Made by a program: the position numbers and the translations under genes. Positions 1-8,497 of a stretch of DNA of 10,531 nt are shown piece by piece (the first letter of the stretch is position 1; every line of letters begins with the position of its first letter). Location: positions 7,826-18,356 of the forward strand of contig CABPSV020000355.1 in the NCBI GenBank assembly GCA_902459845.2, written 5' to 3'. Below the pieces are notes generated by a model. It saw only the letters and a program-made list of their open reading frames with translations. It was not told where the DNA came from and ran no database searches. Source of the DNA: Hepatocystis sp. ex Piliocolobus tephrosceles (lineage: Eukaryota; Apicomplexa; Aconoidasida; Haemosporida; Plasmodiidae).

Positions 1-285
1 AACTTTTGGTGTTAAAAACTATTGATGAGAAAAACTTTTGGTTTGAAAAACTATTGATGAAAAAAACTTTTGGTGTGAAAAACTATTGATGAGAAAAACT
101 TTTGGTGTGAAAAACTATTGATGAGAAAAACTTTTGGTGTGAAAAACTATTGATGAGAAAAACTTTTGGTGTGAAAAACTATTGATGAGAAAAACTTTTG
201 GTGTGAAAAACTATTGATGAGAAAAACTTTTGGTGTGAAAAACTATTGATGAGAAAAACTTTTGGTGTGAAAAACTTTTGATGTA
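1..285. repeat. 32-bp minisatellite, nine copies, truncated at the window edge
   Basis: A tandem array with a strict 32-bp period: the C of the AACTTTTGG core recurs at positions 3, 35, 67, 99, 131, 163, 195, 227 and 259. Each unit is two related 16-mers, AACTTTTGGTGTGAAA followed by AACTATTGATGAGAAA, which differ at three positions. Copies are nearly identical; the first two and the last carry substitutions. The period is not a multiple of three and each unit holds TGA or TAG stops, so the array is non-coding on both strands. It begins at base 1 and may extend further left. Confidence 0.95.
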
Positions 286-365
286 AAGATAAAGTGTAAT
301 TAAATTAACCCTTTTTAAAAGGTGTTTTATTTTTTTTGCAAAGAGGTATATTTAACATGTTAAAA
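273..365 (+). repeat. Diverged ~95-bp direct repeat, copy A
   Basis: This segment starts in the last minisatellite unit (AACTTTTGAT) and continues through TAATTAAATTAA, CCTTTTTAAAAGGTGTTTTA, a T-rich stretch and GCAAAGAGGTATA to a TTAAAA end. The same order of blocks recurs at 609-702 with scattered substitutions. It is non-coding and its function is unknown. Matched by eye. Confidence 0.7.
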
Positions 366-514
366 AAAAAAAAAAAAATTGTACATTAAAAAATGTTTTT
401 ATGCTTGAAACGTTACTAAAATAAAAAATTGTGTTGAGCTTTTACATGACGTCTTTAAATAGTTAGATTTGCTTCGAACAAAATAAAGATAAAAAATAAA
501 CACAAGTGTGCATG

Positions 515-554
<40 letters not shown>

Positions 555-701
555 AAGAACATTGTATATCCTTTTTTTTTTTTTTTTAACTTTAGAAAGG
601 AGGAAACAAACTTTTGATTTAAAAGTTAAGATTAATTAAATTAATCCTTTTCAAAAAGTGTTTTAGTTTTGTTGTAAAAAGGTATAAATTAGCATATTAA
701 A

Positions 702-736
<35 letters not shown>

Positions 737-861
737 AAATGAGAAACAACAAGAAAAGTTATATTGTATTAGCATATACATATACAAATAAAATTACGTA
801 ATGTCAAATTTTGCAAACACGTGATAATCAAAAGTTGTTTTTTTTTAAAAAAAAATAAACG
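366..861. other. AT-rich DNA downstream of the M3 peptidase gene
   Basis: I see no gene here. The stretch holds the peptidase 3' UTR next to 862, (TA)n tracts at about 518-551 and 707-734, several poly(A)/poly(T) runs, and the second copy of the 95-bp segment (609-702). No reading frame with convincing composition or a recognisable domain crosses it on either strand. Confidence 0.6.
609..702 (+). repeat. Diverged ~95-bp direct repeat, copy B
   Basis: The second copy of the 273-365 segment. Shared landmarks, in the same order and spacing, are AACTTTTGAT, TTAATTAAATTAA, a CCTTTT..AAAA.GTGTTTTA block, a GTAAAAAGGTATA block and a closing ATTAAAA. It is not followed or preceded by the 32-bp array. 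A local duplication that included the edge of the array is the simplest reading. Confidence 0.7.
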
Positions 862-3800
862 CTACAAAGATTCCAAAAAAGTATTGTATTGTTTTTCTTT
901 TTCATGTCCATAATAATTGAGATAATCGTCTAATGGAATGTGATGAGGGTTTTTTGTAAGATATTCAATTTTATCTTTGTCATGTTCTACCAGTGAAATT
1001 ATATTTTTTAAGCTTGAGTCGACAGATCCCTAAATGAAAGAAAATGAAAAAAAATGGGAAAAAATGAGAAAAAAATAAAAAGAATGAATAAGATGATAAA
1101 TAAATGAGCAAGTGAGTAACTGGGAAATTGGGTATGTAAACGAATAAATGATTTAACAAACTAACAAGAGGCATAAAAATATATATATATATATATATAT
1201 TACTTACCCGTTGTAAGAAGTGCAAAACCAAACTCGCCTTACTTTTATCATATATGTTATTTTTAAATGTTCGATTCCATATATATTTTGATAGTATGAC
1301 ACAGTATAGATAAGAATAATAATTTGCAGGATAATGAACAAGATGAGTTGTTTTTGAAAAATGAATTTGGGGAAAAAAATCTAATAAATAAATGTTTTTA
1401 TAATACATACCCATAAAATAATTATTTATTGCCTTTTCTATTAATTCTTTTCTTTTTTCCATATCTTCAGTATTATGAGATAAAGAGTAAAATATTTGAT
1501 CAATTATTGATTGTATAGTAACTTGCATTATATTATAATAACATAATATGTTTTTATTTTGTATATAGTTTGATAACACTTCAGACATATTTGTTTTGGG
1601 CGACAGTTTATATTCGTTCATTTGTTTGGATGGCTTATTATGCGACTGCTCATGCGATATACTGTTACAATACAACAATAATAATGCTTCATAACTATTT
1701 AAATACTCTTCGAAAAAGTGCGAAGAGAATTCTGAAAAATCAATTCCACTTCTGTTACCAGACAAATGTTGTAAATATGTGCTACTTAATATACAATGTA
1801 GGGTATGACCAAATTCATGAAGAAACATGTTTACCCTATCAATACTCATTTTTATATTTTTTAAAAAGTACGTTATTTTATTATTGGGGAATTCGTCTTT
1901 TGTATTAACCTGATTATTATCATTATCGCAATTATTTAAGAACTCATCTAAGCCAAAATTACATACCAAAAATGTTGAAGTCGTTTGTCTATATATCGTA
2001 TCTTTTTTTTTTCCATCGAATTTATTCTTATTAGTTATATCAAAATTGTTTTTATATATTAATTCATCTGAGTTTTTATTTTTATCTAATTCAGTTTTTA
2101 CAACACCCGAATAAAAAAAAGGAACTTGATCAGAATATTCTTCAAACCATTTATATTTCAAACACATATTCATATTTTTTGAGCATCTAACTGTATATTG
2201 AGCAATAGCTTGACTTTTATTTTCTCTCTCAAATAAATCCATATATATATAACCATAAGTATAATTATTACTTTTTATTTCAAATTTCAAAATAAATTCA
2301 TTCCATATTTCATTTCTCAATGGTTTTACATAAACCATATCTAATGTATATGTAGTTTTTAATAAAGTTATAACAAATTGAATCATATCATATAAAGTCA
2401 AATTTTTGTTCATATATGATTCAATTTTTTTAAGTTTTTTTTTTTTTTTTATTTCATTCATGTAATAAAATATATTAGCAGGAGTTACTTTCGATAAAGT
2501 ATTCGTATTGTTATTTTGTTTGGCAATATGTTTTTTGTTTATTTCTTTTGCATTATTCGGATGTTTATCACTACTTAAACTGTTGTTAGTATCTTCTTTA
2601 ATAAAAGTTTCTTTCAGATGGGTCGAAGATACAGGTGATGTACCTAACTGATCAGTAGACAAATCAATATATCTCTCTATAAACTGCAATTCCTTCCAAA
2701 AGTATGGAAGAATAGATTGTAAAAAATTACGCAAAAAATAGCTAACTTTACTTGGCGTATTTAATATACAATTTTTTAACGAATATTCATTATAATTTAT
2801 AAAATTATTATAATATATTAACATATTTCTATAATATTGTAAAACTAATATATTTTTTAAAAAATGTTTGTTATGTTTTTTTAGTAACATAAAAACTTCA
2901 TTTCTTATATTTTCATTTTTTACATTTTCTAATATTGTCATAACAAATGAACTTTGTCCTAATAAATATATATATTCTTCAAATGGATATTGAGGATTTT
3001 TTTTTATATAGCCATTTTTAATTAATTCATTAATTTTTTCTTCATAATATTTTATTAAAGATTTATCAATATATGGTATAAGTTTTTTTTTTTCTATATA
3101 TATACCATCATATTCATTTGAATAATTAAATGTTGAATGATAAGCAATATATTTTTCTTGTGCTTGCAATTCTAAATATTTTTTTTTTTCTTTTTTTGAT
3201 TTTATATGAACACCTTGATTTTCCATTGAAAAAATCATATTTAATAACACTTCTTTATGTTCATGGTCTAATAAATGTTTATTATTACTATAATTATTTT
3301 TTAAAAATATATATATTTTATTATCTATATTTATTTTATCAATATAACTAGTTAACTTTTCTAATGATTCATGTGCTTTTAAACTAACAGTTTTGTTATT
3401 GTGTAAGTTTCTTAATAACTCTAATGCATCACCTAACTTACATAAATTGTTCGAAACTGTATCAACCATATTTATAATTTTAAAAATGTTTTTTTCCATA
3501 CACATTTTTTTAAATATATGATCACTAGTTTTTATACATATATCAGTACATTCATCTAAGTTTTGTCCATCTGGCAATACTCCTATTAAATCTAATACAT
3601 TACCTTCTATTTCTCCTTTTTCATTTTTACTTTTTGTTTTTATTTTAGCTAAAATATTGTCAATTTGTTTTATTTCAGTTGGCGTTAGTCTATCAACGGA
3701 TCTTATGTCCTTATATCCTTCATCGTTACTGTTGTTACTACATTCGTTATTTCCAATATTGCCATTACTACACTTCGCCTCTTCTAACTTCGCCTCTTCT

Positions 3801-4057
3801 AACTTCGCCTCTTCTAACTTCGCCTCTTCTAACTTCGCTTCTTCTAACTCCGCCTTTTCTAACCCCACCTCTTCTAACTCTCCCTTTTCTCCTGCTTTTT
3901 TAAAAAACGTTTTCAAATTTAATTTGTTCCATATTTTAAAACTAATATATTTTTTGTTTTTAAGTAAGTCAACATATAAAACCCTATGTAAATTTAAACT
4001 GCTATAACTAAACCTTTTACAGCTTGTAGTACAACATTTGTATATTATACCGTTCAT
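862..4057 (-). CDS. M3-family zinc metallopeptidase (mitochondrial intermediate peptidase / organellar oligopeptidase type)
   Basis: Two exons on the minus strand, 4057-1208 (950 codons) and 1029-862 (55 codons plus TAG), give 1005 residues. The ATG at 4057 is the first after an in-frame TGA at 4078-4076. The zinc site H747-E-F-G-H751 is followed 29 residues after H747 by E776 (in DFSEF), the usual M3 third-ligand spacing. Near the C-terminus H905-LVHYPANYYSYLYC matches the conserved substrate-binding His/Tyr block of the family. M3 enzymes cleave peptides; MIP trims imported mitochondrial precursors, while organellar oligopeptidases degrade cleaved presequences. The basic, Ser-rich N-terminus with no hydrophobic signal fits mitochondrial targeting (inference). 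Low-complexity inserts, including a KLEEA repeat at residues 60-95 and an Asn/Ser/Lys stretch, make it longer than typical ~700-residue relatives. Family assignment is firm; MIP versus oligopeptidase is not settled. Confidence 0.9.
1030..1207 (-). other. Intron of the M3 peptidase gene
   Basis: A 178-nt intron in phase 0. The donor reads CGG|GTAAGTA on the minus strand and the acceptor TTCATTTAG|GGA. Without it the frame runs on into a hydrophobic (IY)n stretch encoded by a TA tract, which is unlike any M3 C-terminus. With it the protein continues GSVDSSLKNIISL and ends in a charged tail containing HHIPLDDYLNYYG. Confidence 0.88.
3773..3880 (-). repeat. 15-bp coding tandem repeat (KLEEA pentapeptide)
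   Basis: Seven pentapeptide units in the peptidase N-terminal region, residues 60-95: degenerate ELEEV, GLEKA and ELEEA, then four KLEEA units and a final K. On the plus strand the 15-mer ends in CTCTTCTAACTTCGC. The units nearer the N-terminus are more diverged. The unit is charged and helix-prone, lying between the putative targeting peptide and the peptidase fold. Confidence 0.9.
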
Positions 4058-4153
4058 GTTTTTTTTTTTTTTTTTTCAAATAATCGCAGTTAAAGCGTAA
4101 AATAAAAAAAAATAAAAAAAAAAAAAAACATTCATATGTACATACATATATGT

Positions 4154-4201
<48 letters not shown>

Positions 4202-4507
4202 TATACACGGACAGGGCAGACAGATAGAAAAAAGTGCAATCACAGGATAGCTCGACTATTTGACAGTTTATAATAATAATACTAAATATGTATATCCATA
4301 TGTACAAGTGTATATGAGAGACTATATAAATATATTTATCTACATGGATACTTGTAGATATACTTCAACGGATTAAAAAAACAATTCAGTTAAAATAATG
4401 CCTTTTTATGTTACAACCTTATATTATAACATGTTATAAATTCCTTTAGGATTAGGCAAATTCTATTCAAAGTTTCAAAAACAGAATTTTATAAAATTTG
4501 TATTTTA

Positions 4508-4509
<2 letters not shown>

Positions 4510-4542
<33 letters not shown>
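4510..4542. repeat. Poly(dT) tract, 33 nt
   Basis: An uninterrupted T run in the divergent intergenic region. Tracts of this kind tend to exclude nucleosomes; a role here is inferred only. Exact length may vary through replication slippage or sequencing error. Confidence 0.85.
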
Positions 4543-4633
4543 CAACTTGTTGCTATTTATATGTTATAATACAATTCGTTTGACATATATATGTTTGTTT
4601 CTTTTTTAGGATGTCGCTATTTAAAGTGTTACT

Positions 4634-4665
<32 letters not shown>

Positions 4666-5219
4666 TACATATTAATGGTAACAAATTCATTGCTGCTATT
4701 TTTAAATTATAATAAAAAAAAAAAAAAAAAAGTAATAATAATAATAAAGTTATAAGCTTACTATTCTGAATTTCTTGCAATTTAAGAAAATAAAAAAAAA
4801 TAAATATATAGTCATATGTACGCGTATGTATGTGTATAAATTTATGACATATATATATATATTTATAATACATACAAATCATATTATTATCCGTTTATTT
4901 CATTGTAATTAAAAAAAAAAAAAAAAAAAAAAATTAAAGCAATTAATGCTATTAAGACGACTAAAACGATTATAGCGATTATGAACCCATGAATGTTAAC
5001 AAATCTTATATTTTTATTTTACTCTTTCATTATTGTTATTATTAAAAAAAAAAAAAATTATAATAAATATAATCTAAAATTAATAAATTCACAATATTGT
5101 AAAAACTTCAGTTTTTGTAGTGTCTTAAAAACTTGAAAGTGTGATTATGTTTATACATAATGTAAGTAAAAGTGTTTTTATTCCGTTTATTAAGTGACAA
5201 TCATAGTAGTATATGTACA

Positions 5220-5222
<3 letters not shown>

Positions 5223-5268
<46 letters not shown>
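5223..5268. repeat. (TA)n microsatellite
   Basis: About 23 uninterrupted TA/AT dinucleotides roughly 70 nt upstream of the PK6 start codon, followed by TATG-interrupted copies to about 5288. It likely lies in the PK6 promoter or 5' UTR. Confidence 0.9.
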
Positions 5269-5280
<12 letters not shown>

Positions 5281-5338
5281 ATATGTATAGGTACCTAGAT
5301 TTTTTATATTTTTCTTTTTTTTTTTTCTTTCAATCAAA

Positions 5339-7795
5339 ATGAGTGCAAAAGATATATCAAGCTTTGATTTTATCTGCATTATAGGAAAGGGGACATATGG
5401 TTATATTTTATTATTATTGTTATTATTTTTTATATGTATGTTTTAGATTTGTGTTCTGTTACTTTCGTTTTACTAACTAGTTAACATTGTTTTGAGTATT
5501 TATGTTTATACATGCACATACAAATATAAATGCACACGTACATAAATACATACCTATATATATATATATATATATATATATCCACTTTAGGAGTAGTATA
5601 CAAAGCAAAAGATATAAAGGAAAATAATTTAGTGGCAATAAAAAAAATAATCCATTTAAATAGTGCATCTTATGGCATAAGTAAAAACATATTACGTGAA
5701 ATAACAGTACTCCAAAAAATAAAACACAAAAATATAGTTGGTAAGAACCTGTTTTTTATACCTTTTAAAACAAAACAAAACAAAAAAACATTTATAAGCT
5801 ATCCTAGTTTTAAAAAAAAAATACTTTCATTTATGTTTTATGTATTTATTACTACTGTTAATATATTACTTTGTATCGTTCCCATTCTGTGCTGTTACTA
5901 TTTTATCACTATTGTATCACTATTTTATCACTATTGTATCACTTTTTTTATTATTTTATTTTTTTTTTTTTTTCCGCTTTAAGAGTTAAAGCATGTTTTT
6001 TACGGGAAAGATTTAGACCTACAGTTGAGAAAAGAAAATCTGGAAAACTGCTCCTTATATTTAGTAATATATTCTATATATGTATATGTATATTTACAGA
6101 TAATTATACTATTACACGATTTGTTTTATCTGCTTGTATATATGATTTGTTTTACTTAAAATTCGATTAAGTATGTACATACATATGTTTGAATTGTTTT
6201 TTTTTTTTTTTTTTTTTGCATGATGTAAATGTTTACATATTTTTTTAATTTATTGCTACTGTTGTTTTGGTTCTATTTCAATTATTTTTTTCATTTTTTT
6301 TCATTTTTTTCATTTTTTTCATTTTTTTTGTATATATGGGGATGACTACTGTGCTCCATTACATTTTACTATGTAAAGGTATTTGAGTATTGCGAAGAAG
6401 ATCTTTTAAGTTATATACAGAAGTACTGTTTAAGTATGAAAGAAATAAAATACATAATGTTTGAGCTGTTATTAGGAACATGTTACTTGCACTCACATAA
6501 TTTTTTACACAGAGATATAAAACCAGAAAATATATTTATAAATTTAAAAGGAGAAGTAAAATTAGGAGACTTAAGTCTTGCGGTTGAACGAACTAAAAAT
6601 ATGACTCCAACAGTTGTAACATTATGGTACAGACCACCTGAAATTTTATTAGGTCATAAAAATTATGATCATAAAGTTGATATGTGGAGTTTAGGTTGTT
6701 TATTTATGCAGTTAATGTCGGGCAGGTAACTTTTTTTGTTATAATTGTTGCAGTGTTATGTATATATCCATATTATGTCTCTGTACGAGTGTGTGTTTAA
6801 ACCATCAAAATGATACAAGTGTGTTCAGTCCTATTTCTTGTTACTTCTTTTCTATGTAGTGCATATTTTCCATGTAGTGCATATTTTCCATGTAATGCAT
6901 ATTTTCTATGTAATGCATAAAAAAAAATTAATTTAATCAAAAAATTTACAACACTTTTTAAAGGCCACTGTTTCCAGGCAAAAACGATGAGTCACAAGTA
7001 AGTTTTTCTATTGTCCTATGTCATTTTTTAAATAATTATATAGTAAAATGTTTTATTTATTATTTTATTTTTTTTTTTTTTATACACCTATTAAAATTAT
7101 CCCAATAAGTTATGTGTCTGTTTAATTTAAACGATCATTTATACAACACTTTTCAGCTTGAGTTAATTTACGTAACTCTTGGAAATAAAAGCGAAATAAA
7201 GAATGAAAATTCAGACAAGTATAATATGTTTCCTTATTTTGAGGTATATCTAAAAAAAAACATTTCATGTGGCCACGTTACATATGAATGTATACACGTA
7301 TGTATGTACGCATACACAACCCTAACCATACATAAAATGGGAAAGCATTTTTTACAACATAACATAACATATATCATATGTTTTTTTTTACCTTTTTTTT
7401 TTTATCTTTTTTTTTTATCTTTTTTTTTTATCTTTTTTTTTTAGAAAAATATACTAAAAGAATTTATCGAGGATGAAGCGATAGCCGACTTAGTCGCAAA
7501 AATGCTCATATATGACCCAGCATATAGAATATCATCGAAGGAAGGTTCGTACTATTACAAAAAAAAAAAAAAATATAAAATAAATAAATAAATAAGCATA
7601 TTAAACAGTACATCGCATGTCAGTGAGATTATATATATATATATATATATATATCCACGTTTGTGAACAGTTTTGCTCTGTTTACACAATTTTAATTTCC
7701 CCATTTATGCTCCTTTACGTTATTTATCCACCAGCTTCACCTTACACCAATCTTTTACTATCTGTACAAAATTCTATTTTTATATGTAACATCAA

Positions 7796-7850
<55 letters not shown>

Positions 7851-7991
7851 TCTCTAATTCATGGGTAATTATTCATTTTTTTAATCACATCACAATTTAT
7901 ATTTTTTTTCTTTTTTTTTTTTTTATTAATAGCATTAAAACACTATTGTTTCAATGACATGGAAGAATTAAAATTCTCTAATAAAGTGTAA
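5339..7991 (+). CDS. PK6: CDK/MAPK-related serine/threonine protein kinase PK6
   Basis: Eight exons, 5339-5399, 5591-5740, 5984-6063, 6379-6725, 6964-6997, 7157-7243, 7445-7544 and 7933-7991, join in frame to 305 residues. All seven introns are GT..AG. A TAG at 5288-5290 closes the frame upstream of the ATG. Visible motifs: glycine loop G16-KGTYG-VVY, VAIK lysine K38, SKNILRE (51-57) where CDKs have PSTAIRE, HRDIKPEN (141-148), D161-LS instead of DFG, T173 aligned with CDK2 T160, VVTLWYRPPE (176-185), DMWSLGC (198-204) and GRPLFPGKNDESQ (212-224). The 305-residue length and SKxILRE motif match what I recall of P. falciparum PK6, reported active without a cyclin. It is essentially a bare kinase domain. 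The gene is divergent from the M3 peptidase and in tandem with DXS. Confidence 0.93.
5400..5590 (+). other. PK6 intron 1
   Basis: A 191-nt phase-1 intron that splits the second Gly codon of the glycine-rich ATP loop (GKGTYG|VVY). Donor G|GTTATA, acceptor CACTTTAG|GAG. It carries a (TA)n tract at about 5555-5582. Confidence 0.9.
5741..5983 (+). other. PK6 intron 2
   Basis: A 243-nt phase-1 intron with donor G|GTAAGA and acceptor GCTTTAAG|AG. Between about 5903 and 5943 it holds short near-repeats of TATCACTAT(T), then a poly-T stretch before the acceptor. A second AG lies 2 nt downstream (AAGAG); its use would shift the frame and destroy the kinase sequence. Confidence 0.88.
6064..6378 (+). 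other. PK6 intron 3
   Basis: A 315-nt phase-0 intron with donor TTA|GTAATA and acceptor TGTAAAG|GTA. It contains no gene. A 17-18-nt T run near 6199 and several tandem TCATTTTTTT units at about 6291-6329 supply the pyrimidine tracts. Confidence 0.88.
6726..6963 (+). other. PK6 intron 4
   Basis: A 238-nt phase-2 intron that splits the Arg codon of the GRPLFPG motif. Donor CAG|GTAACT, acceptor TTTTAAAG|GCC. The acceptor lacks a long adjacent T tract. It contains an 18-bp tandem repeat at 6853-6918. Confidence 0.88.
6853..6918 (+). repeat. 18-bp intronic tandem repeat, nearly four copies
   Basis: Units start at 6853, 6871, 6889 and 6907. The consensus is YATGTARTGCATATTTTC, with TATGTAGTGCATATTTTC as the first unit. 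The last copy is cut after 12 nt by a poly-A run. Each unit holds an ATGCAT-like or GTGCAT core. Confidence 0.9.
7545..7932 (+). other. PK6 intron 7 with a 48-T tract
   Basis: The longest intron of the gene at 388 nt, phase 1, with donor GAAG|GTTCGT and acceptor ATTAATAG|CA. It contains a (TA)n tract near 7631-7653 and an uninterrupted T run at 7800-7847. It holds no gene. Skipping it would remove the last 19 residues (LKHYCFNDMEELKFSNKV region) of the kinase. Introns 5 (6998-7156) and 6 (7244-7444) are shorter; intron 6 ends in repeated T-runs interrupted by ATC. Confidence 0.85.
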
Positions 7992-8315
7992 AAAAAAAAA
8001 AAAAAAAATGCTCAACATCAATATATTATAATAAGCATATTTAAAAAGTTATAACATTGTGATGATAATATATGCCTTCCATTGTAGTGCACGAGAAAAG
8101 CAGAATATTTTTTTAAAAATATATATAGAAAAAAATTAGTTTATTTTTATTTTTTTTTTATAATACATTTTGGAATATCCAAAAAAAAAAATAAACACTT
8201 TTTTTTGAGAAAATGCTTTATTTGTTAATTATTTAAGATCGTTTTACTTTTGTTTAATCTTCATTTTTTTTTTTTTTTTAAATGAACAAAACTGTAAGTT
8301 TTGTTTTTAAACTGG

Positions 8316-8497
8316 CTGACCTAAACAGCTTAGCTTAAGCAGGTCGAGTTAAAGAGTTCAACATAAACAACCGAACTTAAGCACTCGAACTTAAACACCC
8401 GAACTTAAGCACTCGAACTTAAACACCCGAACTTAAGCACTCGAACTTAAACACCCGAACTTAAGCACTCGAACTTAAGCACTCGAACTTAATTACC
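8316..8497. repeat. 14-bp minisatellite with 28-bp dimer structure
   Basis: Nine clear 14-bp units begin at 8372, 8386, 8400, 8414, 8428, 8442, 8456, 8470 and 8484. Two variants, CGAACTTAAGCACT and CGAACTTAAACACC, alternate for the first seven, giving a 28-bp higher-order unit. The eighth repeats the first variant and the ninth decays to CGAACTTAATTACC. To the left, about four degenerate 14-nt units in register (for example TAGCTTAAGCAGGT at 8330 and CGAGTTAAAGAGTT at 8344) extend the array to about 8316. Each unit carries TAA, and the period rotates through all frames, so it is non-coding. It is visibly richer in G+C than its surroundings. Confidence 0.93.

Larger units (their letters stand above)
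4058..5338. promoter_or_regulatory. Divergent intergenic region (5' UTRs and promoters of the M3 peptidase and PK6)
   Basis: About 1.28 kb separates two start codons that point away from each other, so both genes must be driven from here. It contains long (TA)n tracts at about 4157-4197 and 5223-5268, a 33-T run at 4510-4542 and a 23-A run at 4911-4933. Such homopolymer and TA tracts are typical of Plasmodium promoters. I see no gene, no RNA gene and no transcription-factor site that I can support. Confidence 0.6.

Noticed and set aside
1010..1023. Closely spaced HindIII-like (AAGCTT) and SalI-like (GTCGAC) sites, suggesting a cloning polylinker.
   Set aside because: They lie inside the second exon of the peptidase and encode in-frame residues (VDSSLK); no vector sequence surrounds them.
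1570..1908. A 112-codon plus-strand ORF.
   Set aside because: It is antisense to the zinc-site region of the peptidase, which has clear homology; the plus-strand translation shows no domain.
3657..4007. Plus-strand ORFs with FASSN-like or LLTSP-like repeats.
   Set aside because: They are the antisense reading of the KLEEA repeat and N-terminus of the peptidase gene.
4017..4307. Minus-strand ORF rich in IYIYIY, seemingly a membrane peptide.
   Set aside because: It is produced by a (TA)n tract and poly(A/T) runs, with no independent coding signal; the same holds for the ORFs at 4553-4882, 5125-5379 and 5477-5668.
5530..5982. A single 150-codon ORF containing the start of the kinase.
   Set aside because: It joins intron 1 TA sequence, true exon 2 and intron 2 readthrough. 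The spliced eight-exon model gives an uninterrupted kinase domain instead.
7617..7868. An 83-codon plus-strand ORF with a long poly-Phe run.
   Set aside because: It lies within PK6 intron 7 and derives from the 48-T tract.
5339..7991. PK6 as a broken pseudogene, because the kinase motifs occur in separate frames.
   Set aside because: Every break coincides with a GT..AG intron of compatible phase, and the joined product has the full set of kinase subdomains at 305 residues.
8372..8497. The regularly spaced 14-bp units as a CRISPR array.
   Set aside because: There are no unique spacers; the units abut directly, and the sequence is a eukaryotic nuclear genome.
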